Notes under the pieces: generated by a model
The model's input: the letters and a program-made list of their open reading frames with translations, nothing else
What the model was told of the DNA's origin: nothing
Database searches by the model: none
Shown: positions 33,969-43,105 of the stretch, piece after piece
Layout of the letters: the number at the start of each line of letters is the position of its first letter
Numbering within the stretch: position 1 is the stretch's first letter
Program-made: the position numbers and the translations under genes
Source of the DNA: Neurospora tetrasperma FGSC 2508
Taxonomy: Eukaryota > Ascomycota > Sordariomycetes > Sordariales > Sordariaceae
Reading direction: 5' to 3'
Length of the DNA stretch: 64,000 bases
NCBI RefSeq assembly: GCF_000213175.1
Contig: NW_009799103.1
Span: forward strand, 2,570,033-2,634,032

Positions 33969-35366
33969 ATGTTCTGGTCCACCCTCCTCGCTCTCTTCGC
34001 GGGCGCCAAAGCTTTGCCCCAATTCGGCGGCGGCGGCGGTAACCGCGTCACCATGTTACGATTCGGCTGTGCCCAAGTAGTCATTGACCGGGTCGATCCG
34101 CTCGTCAACCCGGGCCAGATCCCCTCTCCCCATGTGCACCAGATCGTGGGCGGGAACGGCTTCAACGTGTCGATGCCTCACACGGACATTTCCGAGCTTG
34201 CCAGCTGCACCACGTGCCAGTTCTCCGAGGACTTCTCCAACTACTGGACAGCAAACCTGTATTTCAAGGCTCGCAACGGGACTTACAAGCGGGTGCCGCA
34301 GGGCGGTGCGGCGTTGCAGTTCAACGACCAGTTTAGCACGCAGATCAATGGCGGGGTGTTGGTTTATTATGTGTCGGCTGATCCGGGAAAGATCACGGCG
34401 TTTAAGCCTGTGAGTGTGATGACCTCCCGTTTTTAGTCGTTGTATCCGGCAGTACCTAGGTAGGTAAATATGACTAATTCGGCCGGCCGGCTGCTGTTCA
34501 CGGCAAAACAGGGATTCCGTATGCTCGTCGGCGACCCGAACATGCGGTCGAGACCCGACACCAAGTTGAAGAGACAAAACTGCTACCGTTGCTACACCGG
34601 CCCCAACTTTGGCGGCGACGTCGGCGCCCCGTGCCAGGATGACCGAGTGGACTCGGAGACTCTTCCCAGCAAGCCCTGCCCGGGCGGGATCCGATCCAAC
34701 ATCCACTTCCCAACGTGAGATTTTTATTTTATTTCTTTTTTTTTTTTTTTTTTTTTTTTTTTCGACATGAACTTCCCTTGCATTCATTAGATAGATACCT
34801 ACCTACAAGATACTAACATACATGCCCCCTAAAAACAGCTGCTGGGACGGTAAAAACCTCGACTCCCCCAATCATCGAGACCACGTAGCTTACCCAACCT
34901 TCGGGCCCGCCACTTTTTTATCACTGGGCGGCTCCTGCCCGTCCACGCACCCAGTCCGGATTCCCCAGCTCATGTATGAGGTCGTCTGGGACACGACCAA
35001 GTTCAACAACAAGGCCGAGTGGCCGGCCGACGGGTCGCAGCCGTTTGTGCTCAGCACGGGCGACGCGACGGGGCTAGGCCAGCACGCCGATTACGTGTTT
35101 GGCTGGAAGGGCGATTCCCTGCAAAAGGCCATGGATACGTCCGGGTGCATGGGCGCTCGGTGTGCTTCCCTCAAGACGCAGAAGATTGAGGATGCGAGGA
35201 AGTGCGCGGTCAAGCAGTTGGCTAAGGAGGAATATGATGGCTGTGAGTACCTACTTTTCGCCGTGAACTTTGCGTGAACTTTGATGGGTTAGACTGTGGT
35301 TGCTAACGTTTCTTGCTTTCTGACTTAGGGCTTACCAAGCTTCCTGGTATGGATATGCCGATGTAA
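33969..35366 (+). CDS. Secreted DUF1996-domain protein
   Basis: Four exons: 33969-34409, 34512-34714, 34839-35242, 35329-35366; introns 102, 124 and 86 bp; 361 aa. Signal peptide MFWSTLLALFAGAKA, then a Gly-rich linker and the DUF1996 domain: LRFGCAQVVIDRVDPLVNPG, SPHVHQIVGGNGFN, FSNYWTANLYFKARNG, GFRMLVGDPNMRS, FPTCWDGKNLDSPNHRDH and VPQLMYEV-like IPQLMYEVVWD. Paired Cys residues fit an extracellular fold. These proteins are common in fungal secretomes; several carry WSC domains, this one does not. Activity unknown. Exon 3/4 join (GATGGCT, then GGCTTACC) gives a short tail ending DMPM. Intron 2 contains an uninterrupted T run of about 27 (34736-34762). Start is in CACAATG context. Confidence 0.9.
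34453..34462. repeat. TACCTAGGTA palindrome inside intron 1
   Basis: Perfect 10-bp palindrome of the same class as the intergenic ones, here inside the first intron of the DUF1996 gene. A related direct form (ATACCTACCTAC) is in intron 2 at about 34796-34806. Confidence 0.75.
34736..34762. repeat. Homopolymer T run in DUF1996 intron 2
   Basis: About 27 consecutive T bases between the donor at 34715 and acceptor at 34838. Might serve as an extended polypyrimidine tract; exact length is prone to sequencing error. Confidence 0.85.
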
Positions 35367-35682
35367 AGAGTGCATTGCTTGTACCGTGGTGTTGGTTAGA
35401 CTTTGGATCTTTGAGTTGGATGCGCTTGTGGGAGAAACTATAACTTATGACTGGTTTTTTTTTCTTTTTTGTTTTTTCTTTTTTTTATTGCAGACAAATT
35501 CGCAGGTACACGTATGATGACATTGTAATCGGGCGTTGTTGGCCTCGGTGAGCTCCTTGTCAGCCCACAGGAGGCCACAATACTGCATCAATCCCCCCCT
35601 TTTTTTCCTTGCCCCTGTTCATAGGAACCATCAGGCAGTCCGTTCCACCCTTATGATCCATCTCGCAAGTCTCCTCGTCTGG
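35367..35682. other. Convergent 3' intergenic
   Basis: 316 bp between the DUF1996 stop and the stop of the leftward paralogue A, with T-rich stretches near 35456-35488. Probably both 3' UTRs. Confidence 0.5.
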
Positions 35683-36666
35683 TCAGGATGCTTCAGCAAT
35701 AGCCTGTCTCGCCTCGCTCAGTCTCGGCAAGATGTGTTCCTCATTAGCCAAGTGGCAGACAAGGTCGAACATTTCACACCAGATGCCATCGTCTTCGGTC
35801 TTGAGTCGATGAAGGTCGTCCTTGTCAAACCGCCCAAAGACCTCCATGAAACAGTCTTCCAAGTCTTTCCACATTTCCCTTTTTGATTTGATTGCTTGTT
35901 TGTATGGATTTTCATGCGTGAGTAAGCAGTGCAGGATCTTGTACTGGACGTCCAGAACTAGGAACTTTTCGTCGTAGTGTGTGTGGGGTGGGCGTGATGG
36001 AACACACGCTATAAACGCGTCCAACAATCCAGCGGCCTCGTCCATGGCATCAAGTACACATTCCTGGACGTACTGGACACATTCATCAAAACTATGGCGT
36101 AGTCTCCATGCGGGATGGGGGCCGTAGTTCAGTACGACTCGCGACTCTCCCAACATACTGGGGTAGCCAGAGTTGGGGTCCTCGTTCAACCAGGTCTTGA
36201 CGACGTCGTGAGAAACACAGCCTGTGACGACTCCAAGGCCAGCGTCGCCGTCAATCCGCACTCGAAACTTGCAAGTAGGGCCGCATTCGCCTTTGATATA
36301 GCAAAAGGTGAACGGAATGTTCTGATGCTTGCTCATGATTTTGCGCTGCTGGTCCGAAATGGTAGCGTTATACGCCCTCGCTATGAACATGTCGATGGAC
36401 TGATGTTCGTCTGTTCCAAGTGTCGTCAAGAGCTGGCCGAGGTTGGCGTTGTTGTCTTTGAGAAACTGCCGCATCATGAGGACTTTGTGACCGGTGAAGC
36501 TTGGGTAGTGCTCTTCGTGGAGCTTTATCCGGGGAGGCATTCTGATGACTGGGGTTTCATCCATGCGTCCCATTCTCTGTGTGTATTCCAGTTCTGTCCA
36601 CTCTTCGTTGTTGGTGGAAGCGGAGCTAGAGACCACTCGGACTTGGTCTCCCGAAGCGGATGCCAT
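35683..36666 (-). CDS. Unknown protein, tandem paralogue A
   Basis: A 327-aa single-exon protein, not recognised. It is clearly related to the neighbour at 37551-38642. Shared blocks include GHKVLMMRQFLKDNNANL (B: DNQVLKMYRFLEDNHASL), TLGTDEHQSIDMFIARAYNAT (B: LFVAKAYNATIEHQQREIM), YKILHCLLT, MWKDLEDCFMEVFG (B: LWRDLENCFLQVFG) and DDLHRLKTEDDGIW (B: DDLYRLATEDGGVW). No signal peptide, TM segment or known catalytic motif. The middle has Cys-containing loops (CYIKGECGPTCKF). ATG 36666 was chosen because the more upstream in-frame codons give a hydrophobic leader with no equivalent in paralogue B. Same orientation as B, 884 bp apart. Confidence 0.8.
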   Translation of the reverse strand: MASASGDQVRVVSSSASTNNEEWTELEYTQRMGRMDETPVIRMPPRIKLHEEHYPSFTGHKVLMMRQFLKDNNANLGQLLTTLGTDEHQSIDMFIARAYNATISDQQRKIMSKHQNIPFTFCYIKGECGPTCKFRVRIDGDAGLGVVTGCVSHDVVKTWLNEDPNSGYPSMLGESRVVLNYGPHPAWRLRHSFDECVQYVQECVLDAMDEAAGLLDAFIACVPSRPPHTHYDEKFLVLDVQYKILHCLLTHENPYKQAIKSKREMWKDLEDCFMEVFGRFDKDDLHRLKTEDDGIWCEMFDLVCHLANEEHILPRLSEARQAIAEAS

Positions 36667-37550
36667 TATGCTGTGTTTGTTGCTTCTGGATGGAGTGCGA
36701 AGGGTGGTTGAGAAACTGGAGTAAGAGGATGTACGAAGATGAGGAACCAAATGGTGTACCGTGGGCTGAGATGATCCATTTATCCAAGGTAAGCACAGAC
36801 CAAGTGTCCATGGATTTGGGACCATTCTTATCGTAAACGAAAGCCAATGGTAAATTAGGACCACAATGTTCATGGCCAATTAAGAGACTCATCATTATCT
36901 GATTCTGAGATTGATCTTACGTGAACACCAGCAACGGAAGCCCTGTAATAAAGTAGATGTACCTCATGTTGACGCAGTACGGGCCGCATACTGCAGAAGT
37001 GATGGTGCTGATACATATGGCCGGTGGTGGGGGAACAATGGATAAACCCCGAGGGGGATTGTGAAGGAAAAAAGTTGGAGAGTTTCAAAGATCTGGACAA
37101 ATGCTGGATTCCAGAGAGGAAAAGAAACGGCCTCAAGCTAAAGGCAAGCAAAGGCCCAGATCATGAACATCTCTTTAGCTGCTCTTGCCTAACCAAGAAA
37201 CCATATTTCGGCTGGCGGTGGACTCCTTCCTTCAGTCAAGGGGTCCTTCTTTGGCTGGTGGTGGCTTCTTTCCAATACCGAGGGCTCATTCCATGTAGAT
37301 ACTGATTCCTTCCTTCGTAACCGGACTTTGCTGTTTGCATGATGGGACATGCAAGGAAGGTGGGGGTGGCCGTAATGGAGCAATGAAAGAGAAGTTGATT
37401 AAGTAGATTTCCACTTGGCATCAATAATGAATACATGCTGATAGTTTACTGCCCTCCCACCAATGGCACCGGGTACCAAATTGTGTTTCTTCCTCCCACA
37501 ATCACCTACTCTTTCCATCGTGGATCTCAAGATATCTAGCCCATTACCGC
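36667..37550. other. Spacer between the tandem paralogues
   Basis: 884 bp upstream of paralogue A and downstream of B. No third copy or coding remnant of the family recognised by eye. Confidence 0.5.
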
Positions 37551-38642
37551 CTACCAGTACGCCAGCTCTCCATCAGCAGCGCCATTGCCATCAATGACAA
37601 ACGCAACATCGTCCTCGGACTTCCCACAGAATTCATCCGCTGTATAAAGCACGACACCCGCATGAAGCAGCTTCGACAAGGGCTCCTGTTCCTGAATCAG
37701 ATCCTTCAGTTCAAAGAACTTGTCGCGCCACACTCCGCCGTCTTCCGTAGCAAGCCGATAGAGATCGTCCCTGCTGCAGCTTCCAAACACCTGCAGGAAG
37801 CAGTTCTCCAGATCCCTCCACAGCTTCCTGTTTGTCTTTATGTACCGCTTAACGGGCGTTTCCGTCTCGGTAAGCAGGCAGTGGAAGATCTTGTACATGG
37901 TGTCCATGGCGAGAAACTTGGCTTCGTACGAGGGCAATCCGTTCTCGTTGTTGGAGGGGTCCACGGTTGAGGCGACCGATCGAAGAATGTCGTGTACCCT
38001 AACAGCGGCAACCTTGGGCACGCCAACCTCTGTCTGCCCTGGCAACCACGGTGTGTTGAGATCGCAACCCGCGTTCAAGTCCTGCCGGGCTTGGGCGAGC
38101 AAAGCGCGGTAACCGGCTTCGTCGGTGTCGGCGTTGCCCTCGGGAACGGTACATCCCAAAGCATGCGCGGGAACTGGGCCGACGAGGTCGCAGAACATGT
38201 CCGGGTCCCAGGTCTCGTCGAACTTGCGTGTACACCAGCACTCGGCGTCAGCAAAGGTGAAAGGCTTTTGTTGGTGACGGCGCAAGTTCATAATTTCGCG
38301 CTGCTGGTGCTCGATGGTGGCGTTATAGGCCTTGGCGACGAAGAGGTTCATGGATTCTTGCTCTCCGTTTGTCCCAAGTGTCTTCCAAAGCTCGGAGAGA
38401 CTGGCGTGGTTGTCTTCGAGGAACCGGTACATCTTGAGGACTTGGTTGTCGGTGAACTTTTTGTTTTTCTCGAGGTTGAGGCGACGAGGAACTTTGATGA
38501 TGGTGCATCCATCGACGCTTTCCAGCTCATGGGTATGAAACAGATCGGTTTCTTCAATACCCTTGTTGTTAGCAGCGAGCACATCCTGAGGTTTGTAGAT
38601 TGAAGAGAATGACATGGTCTCGTAGACGGAAGAGAATTCCAT
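37551..38642 (-). CDS. Unknown protein, tandem paralogue B
   Basis: A 363-aa single-exon protein related to paralogue A over almost its whole length. Most similar are the N-terminal third (FTDNQVLKMYRFLEDNHASL, FVAKAYNATIEHQQREIM) and the C-terminal third (FLAMDTMYKIFHCLLTETE, RKLWRDLENCFLQVFG). The middle diverges and has several Cys. B has a 30-residue C-terminal extension missing in A (TADEFCGKSEDDVAF). ATG 38642 lies in an excellent CACCATGG context; the frame runs further to 38750 but those residues look like 5' leader. Identity between A and B, judged by eye, is low enough that the duplication is not recent. Confidence 0.82.
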   Translation of the reverse strand: MEFSSVYETMSFSSIYKPQDVLAANNKGIEETDLFHTHELESVDGCTIIKVPRRLNLEKNKKFTDNQVLKMYRFLEDNHASLSELWKTLGTNGEQESMNLFVAKAYNATIEHQQREIMNLRRHQQKPFTFADAECWCTRKFDETWDPDMFCDLVGPVPAHALGCTVPEGNADTDEAGYRALLAQARQDLNAGCDLNTPWLPGQTEVGVPKVAAVRVHDILRSVASTVDPSNNENGLPSYEAKFLAMDTMYKIFHCLLTETETPVKRYIKTNRKLWRDLENCFLQVFGSCSRDDLYRLATEDGGVWRDKFFELKDLIQEQEPLSKLLHAGVVLYTADEFCGKSEDDVAFVIDGNGAADGELAYW

Positions 38643-40693
38643 GGTGAGTGATGTCTGCGATGCTCGTCGCTGAGTGCCTAGGTGGAAAGGTAATGAAAGA
38701 GAGTTTGAAGAACAAGTGCCTGCTGTTATGAATGATTGCTGTCCTGTCAAATCTTCTCGAAAGTGTTCAGAGTTGTCGCCTATTTGTATTCCGAATTCCT
38801 CCTACTGAGTTGAAGACAAATGGGCGGATGTCACTGCCCATCGTGGGATTAGAATAGTAGCCTCCCGTCACCATGGTTCGTTGTTCCAATACAGTTCCGC
38901 TCCTACAGCGGCTAGAGTAGCGGCGTCAGCACCATTAGTGATTCTGCAATAAATTTTTCTCCAAAGGGGCGCAGGACTGTTCCCACCTTGCAGTTAGGGT
39001 CGTCTTCCCGAAGACTCCTGGAGCCTCTGCGCAAGTTCAATTGCCCATGGTGACGTGTATGTGATGGGAAATGGCCGTAATTAAATGACCTTGGTAATCG
39101 TTCTTGGACTGTGAAAGGGGCGGCAGTGAAATGTGATGCCAAAATAGAAATAGCCAAAGGGCAGATCTCAGGAAAATGGGGTGTCGTATGCAGTAGTGCA
39201 AGCTGCTATAACCGTGACAGCTGAGATGTGCCTCCCAGTAGGAGTCTTTGCAGATGGAAAGAAATTCGTGAGTCGACTAATGTCGAGTTGACCCAAATTG
39301 GCTGTCTGGCATCTGCGTCTGCTGTCATTTGGAAGTGCATCAAGGACAGGATACCTACGCAGGTATCGTCAGCACGCATGATGCATCCTACCTTTACGAG
39401 GTTACGCCAACAGAAGTTAGATTGGTATCAGGCGAGCGCAAAAGACGAAAACTCGGTGACTCCTCAATGACTTGGACATTACGTATAGTGCAGTTTTCTT
39501 TATACTCACCAGATCACCCAAGCTTTGAATCCCTTTGCAACTCCTGGTTCCTCCATTACCCCTTGATATCCAACCTCACATTTGCTAATGCTTCTCCTCC
39601 CCCGTCCCTCTAATTCAGTCCCCAACCCATCAAGCTTATCTCCCACTCCCACTACCACTTCCACCACATACACTCCTCGGCAGCATGCCCAACGGGTTCT
39701 TAATTCAGAACCAGCTGTCCCCTCCCTTCCACCCACATATAAGCTACATACGAGCAATCCTGACACACCTCAACTCCTGCTGATTCCGTGTTTCTTCCAT
39801 ACATCAACCCGTTTGTCGCTATCCTTCTCTGCCCCTGCTTTACCCCTTCACGGCTATCCATGACTCGCACACGCAAACAAGCAGGATTCGTACACTGTTT
39901 CGGGTGCTGAGTCTCATTATTGTTTCCATGACAGACACAACACACCCAATCGAAGCTATTAGCGGGGAGACGGGAGGCCGTACCGGGTGATGGGCTGCGT
40001 ACCCGGATGATACGATGGGGGGAGAACCCTTGGGGCCCTAAATCGCTGGCTGGGTTGCCTACTAGTCTTGCGGGTGCGGATGTGCTGCTTTTCTGGAAAC
40101 ATCTGGGTAATCAGCCGCGTTGGCCAAGCGTGCAAAGGAAAAGGATCGCTGTTCTTTCTTCACACGGGAAGTAATCCGCTCAGCTACCCCTGCACCAGCG
40201 CGTAGTCTTTTTGCGGTTGTAACTCAAAGAGTTGTAACGTCTTTGCACAGTTTGTCTCGTGGTATCCTGCCATATCAGCTCTTTTTGCATCTCGTTGCTG
40301 AGAAATGTAGCCCTAGTGTCCAGTTGCAGTCTCGCTTTTTCCATTATTAGCTGACATGTGTTATACAATTTCCTTACGACCTACCATGTGGGAAACTACC
40401 ATCGCTCATACTTTGAACTTTCTGTCCGTCACCTGTTGTCAGGAGTAAGGGAACCTAAGGTATGAGATGGAAACAAGTAGCGGTTGTTCGTAAGGAGGAT
40501 GTGGCGGGGGACACAAAACACAAAAGTACTATGTACAAGAATGTAGACTCAAAGACTGATTCCTTGTCAGGTGATACACGTTCTGGATCGACCAGAAGTA
40601 TCCAATATTGACTTCCATCCAATACCATGATGACATGCCACGCAAAGGAAACCAAAACCATCATCCAATGATACACAATTCCCAGCCGACCCC
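38643..40693. other. 2-kb intergenic
   Basis: Upstream of paralogue B and downstream of the Nep1-like gene. Pyrimidine-rich around 39580-39680. A GC-rich stretch at about 39960-40060 with repeated CCGGGTG/ACCCGG-type pairing looked structured but matches no RNA I know. No gene called. Confidence 0.5.
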
Positions 40694-41536
40694 CTAAGGG
40701 TACCCTGGCGACCCCAAGGCATCTACATATGCATCGAAAGTGATAGCAGCCGGCTTCGCACTCATGATATTCCCCGGAAACGCCGAGTCTTTGAGCGCAA
40801 TATTCGCCTTCCCAAAATCGTGCGCATACAACAGGTCCCTAATCCCTGCCGGAAACCCATTATACGAAACCAATGGGCCCCTGAACCAGACGCCCTTAGC
40901 ATTCTCAATGGCATCATCCGCCGCGTCCGCGAACCGGAAGCAGTGCGTGTTCGCCCCATCCTTGTGGTAGACTATTTTGGGATGCTCCCCATCCCACCTG
41001 ACATCAGCGGCGGCCTTGATCTGGTAGCCGCCGTGCCGAGAGGCGGCAACGTACTGGGCTTTGTTGTTTGCGTCCACCCAGACGGCGATGTGCTCCCAGT
41101 CGTGGGTATGGCCCACATCCAGCAGGTAGGGGATGGCTACGTCCTTCTCGAAGTAGTAGTCATAGAGATAAATGCACCAGCCGTTGGCATTGCAGCGCTG
41201 TCGCGAGTAGACATTGTTGTTGTCCAGGTCGGACGGGTCGCGGCAGTCGGAGGAGGGAGAGACGAAGTTGTGAGGGAGGCCTTGGGCGATGGTGCCGTCG
41301 GCGCCAATGGCTGGGACGTTGTAGCAGCCGTCGGTGTCAAAGTCGAGAGAGGGCTGCCACCGGAGGTCGTTGGCGGTGGCGGCTTGGGGCAAGGCGGTGG
41401 GTGGGTTGACGGCTACTCCCCAGAGGTGAACATCATCCAGTGTGGAAGAGGAGGGGGAAGGGGGAGTAAAGGTGGTGTTCCTGGGCACGGTGAGTGCCGA
41501 AGCGCAGGCCGCAAAGAAGAGGGTACGGAATGCCAT
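40694..41536 (-). CDS. Nep1-like protein (NLP/NPP1 family), secreted
   Basis: Member of the necrosis- and ethylene-inducing peptide 1-like family. Plant-pathogen members bind sphingolipids of plant plasma membranes and damage them; many saprotroph members are not cytotoxic. 280 aa, single exon. Signal peptide at residues 1-14 (start in CAACATGG context; an upstream in-frame ATG exists at 41635). The diagnostic heptapeptide is at 142-148 as GHTHDWE, with Thr where the consensus has Arg. Four Cys precede it, at about 71, 98, 115 and 121, which suggests a type 2 rather than type 1 NLP. Frame and domain look intact. Whether it is toxic cannot be read from the sequence, and the heptapeptide substitution adds doubt. 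Confidence 0.92.
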   Translation of the reverse strand: MAFRTLFFAACASALTVPRNTTFTPPSPSSSTLDDVHLWGVAVNPPTALPQAATANDLRWQPSLDFDTDGCYNVPAIGADGTIAQGLPHNFVSPSSDCRDPSDLDNNNVYSRQRCNANGWCIYLYDYYFEKDVAIPYLLDVGHTHDWEHIAVWVDANNKAQYVAASRHGGYQIKAAADVRWDGEHPKIVYHKDGANTHCFRFADAADDAIENAKGVWFRGPLVSYNGFPAGIRDLLYAHDFGKANIALKDSAFPGNIMSAKPAAITFDAYVDALGSPGYP

Positions 41537-43060
41537 GTTGACGACTTGGTCTGGCGGCTTCTGAGGCGGTAAACGAGGGATGCCCGGCCGAATGCTCTTC
41601 ACTTGAAGTCCGATCGAACGAGACACTCGATCCATCTTATATGGGCATCCATCGACGGCACTTGCGGTGCGATAACCGGACAGCTTTCAGATCAAGGGTT
41701 CGACAACCTTCCTATTCGGGATCAAGGATACCCATCCGACTGCAACCACAAGGATACGATGAAGCATCGGGCGTTGGCTTGCGCAGAGTATGTACCGCCG
41801 TTTCTCACTCGATATGGTCCTCATCAACTCACTAGCAGATTGGTCGAAGCCAGATATACCACCCGGCGCTATTCTTGGTTGAGTGAAACCATATCGAGTG
41901 AACATATGCGGTTTCATACTGGCATGGGAGCAGATCAGTCATGTTGTCATCGAGTCGTGAACATTGTCTCTGGAAAGGGGTGTTGCGAAAAGAGAAATTT
42001 CGTCTCAGGTTCTCGGCTGTTGTTCATGATGGTGTTGGCACGTTTTCCCCGATGTTGGATGAGGTGAATTTCCACATGTTGACTTGACGTTCGAATCACG
42101 GGCAGAATTGGCGAAAATACAGCAGATCAAGGGGGGTGTAGGGTGCATGAGCTGCAGACTCGAAAGGTCAAATGGGCGACCGAGAATGAAGCTGCAGGTG
42201 ATGCTGGACCAGATTCAGGGGCAGGGTTCCCCGCCCAATGAGCGGCCGTGACGACGATGCCATGGCCTGGCCGCCGTCAGCCATTGGAGGACAAAACCAC
42301 CATGTTCGTGCCGAGAAGGCCACTCGCCAGTACCGGATGCGACGTTTTGACGAACGTGGGAGGTAACCTTCCGGCCAGTCAGTCATGATCGGAAGTATAT
42401 GATCGGGTTATGGCAGCTGGAGGGAATCAAGTGCGGATGACTTTTTTTTTCGAATCAGACAGATTATCAGGCGGCATCTGTCACGAAATGGATCGCTGAG
42501 GACGGTAGTGGAGGTGAGCCTAGGAGAGTGACATCCATATTGTATTAGAAAGTAAGAGAAAACTGTCATGGGCTTTCTTAGGCAAGGGCGGACAGAGAGA
42601 AGCAAGCAGCAGATCAAAGGAAAAAATCACGTCCGTTCTAGTGAAAGAGTGAGTGATGAAAGCAATGCTTGAAGTTGACATTCCCATCATGAGGTGTCGT
42701 TCACACGGACCCATAATCTGTCAGCTGTCAGTCAGGAACAGCGACTTTGCCAACTGCAATGCTTTGGGGAGCAACTGACTCTACCCAACCCCGCATATGT
42801 ACCTAGGTACACTACTGTAAGTAGCAGTGTTGCCTGCCGCTGACTCTCGTCGGTAGAATGTTCAGACGGGACGAATGCCCAAGCTCCACCAAGCTGATGG
42901 ATGCCAAGACGAGAGGCATCCGGATTCTGGAGTTTGGATTGATGAATGGGAATTCTGGAAATCACCATTCGATCCATCTTGTGTTGACCTGTGATGGTCA
43001 TTTCACTTATCAACGGTACTAATTACCTTACTTCACGCAGTACAGTCAACCGTCTCAACG
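41537..43060. other. Divergent promoter region, NLP (-) and mitochondrial carrier (+)
   Basis: About 1.5 kb without a recognised gene. A perfect GTACCTAGGTAC palindrome lies at 42799-42810, about 260 bp upstream of the carrier uORF. Confidence 0.5.
42799..42810. repeat. Perfect 12-bp palindrome GTACCTAGGTAC
   Basis: Self-complementary 12-mer with CCTAGG core in the carrier upstream region. Confidence 0.8.
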
Positions 43061-43105
43061 ATGCGCCCGAACCATGACACCACGCAGCTCCCATGGCCTC
43101 GGTAA
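43061..43105 (+). promoter_or_regulatory. uORF overlapping the carrier start codon
   Basis: ATG at 43061 opens a 14-residue frame (MRPNHDTTQLPWPR, stop TAA at 43103-43105). It is out of frame with, and overlaps, the main ATG at 43074. If the transcript starts upstream of 43061, ribosomes would have to leaky-scan past it, which should lower carrier translation. The transcription start is unknown. Confidence 0.5.

Noticed and set aside
34056-34787. 243-codon antisense ORF across the DUF1996 gene
   Set aside because: Shadow of the real spliced gene; it crosses the poly-T tract and reads as a Lys run.
39955-40140. GC-rich, apparently self-complementary stretch considered as a structured RNA
   Set aside because: No match to U1-U6, SRP, RNase P or snoRNA box patterns that I could see; pairing by eye not convincing.
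40820-41572. 250-codon + strand ORF over the Nep1-like gene
   Set aside because: Antisense shadow of a clear NLP frame; Val/Gly-rich composition is a codon-bias artefact.
42088-42104. GTTCGAATC resembling a tRNA B-box
   Set aside because: Flanking bases do not form a T-stem and no A-box or acceptor stem is near.
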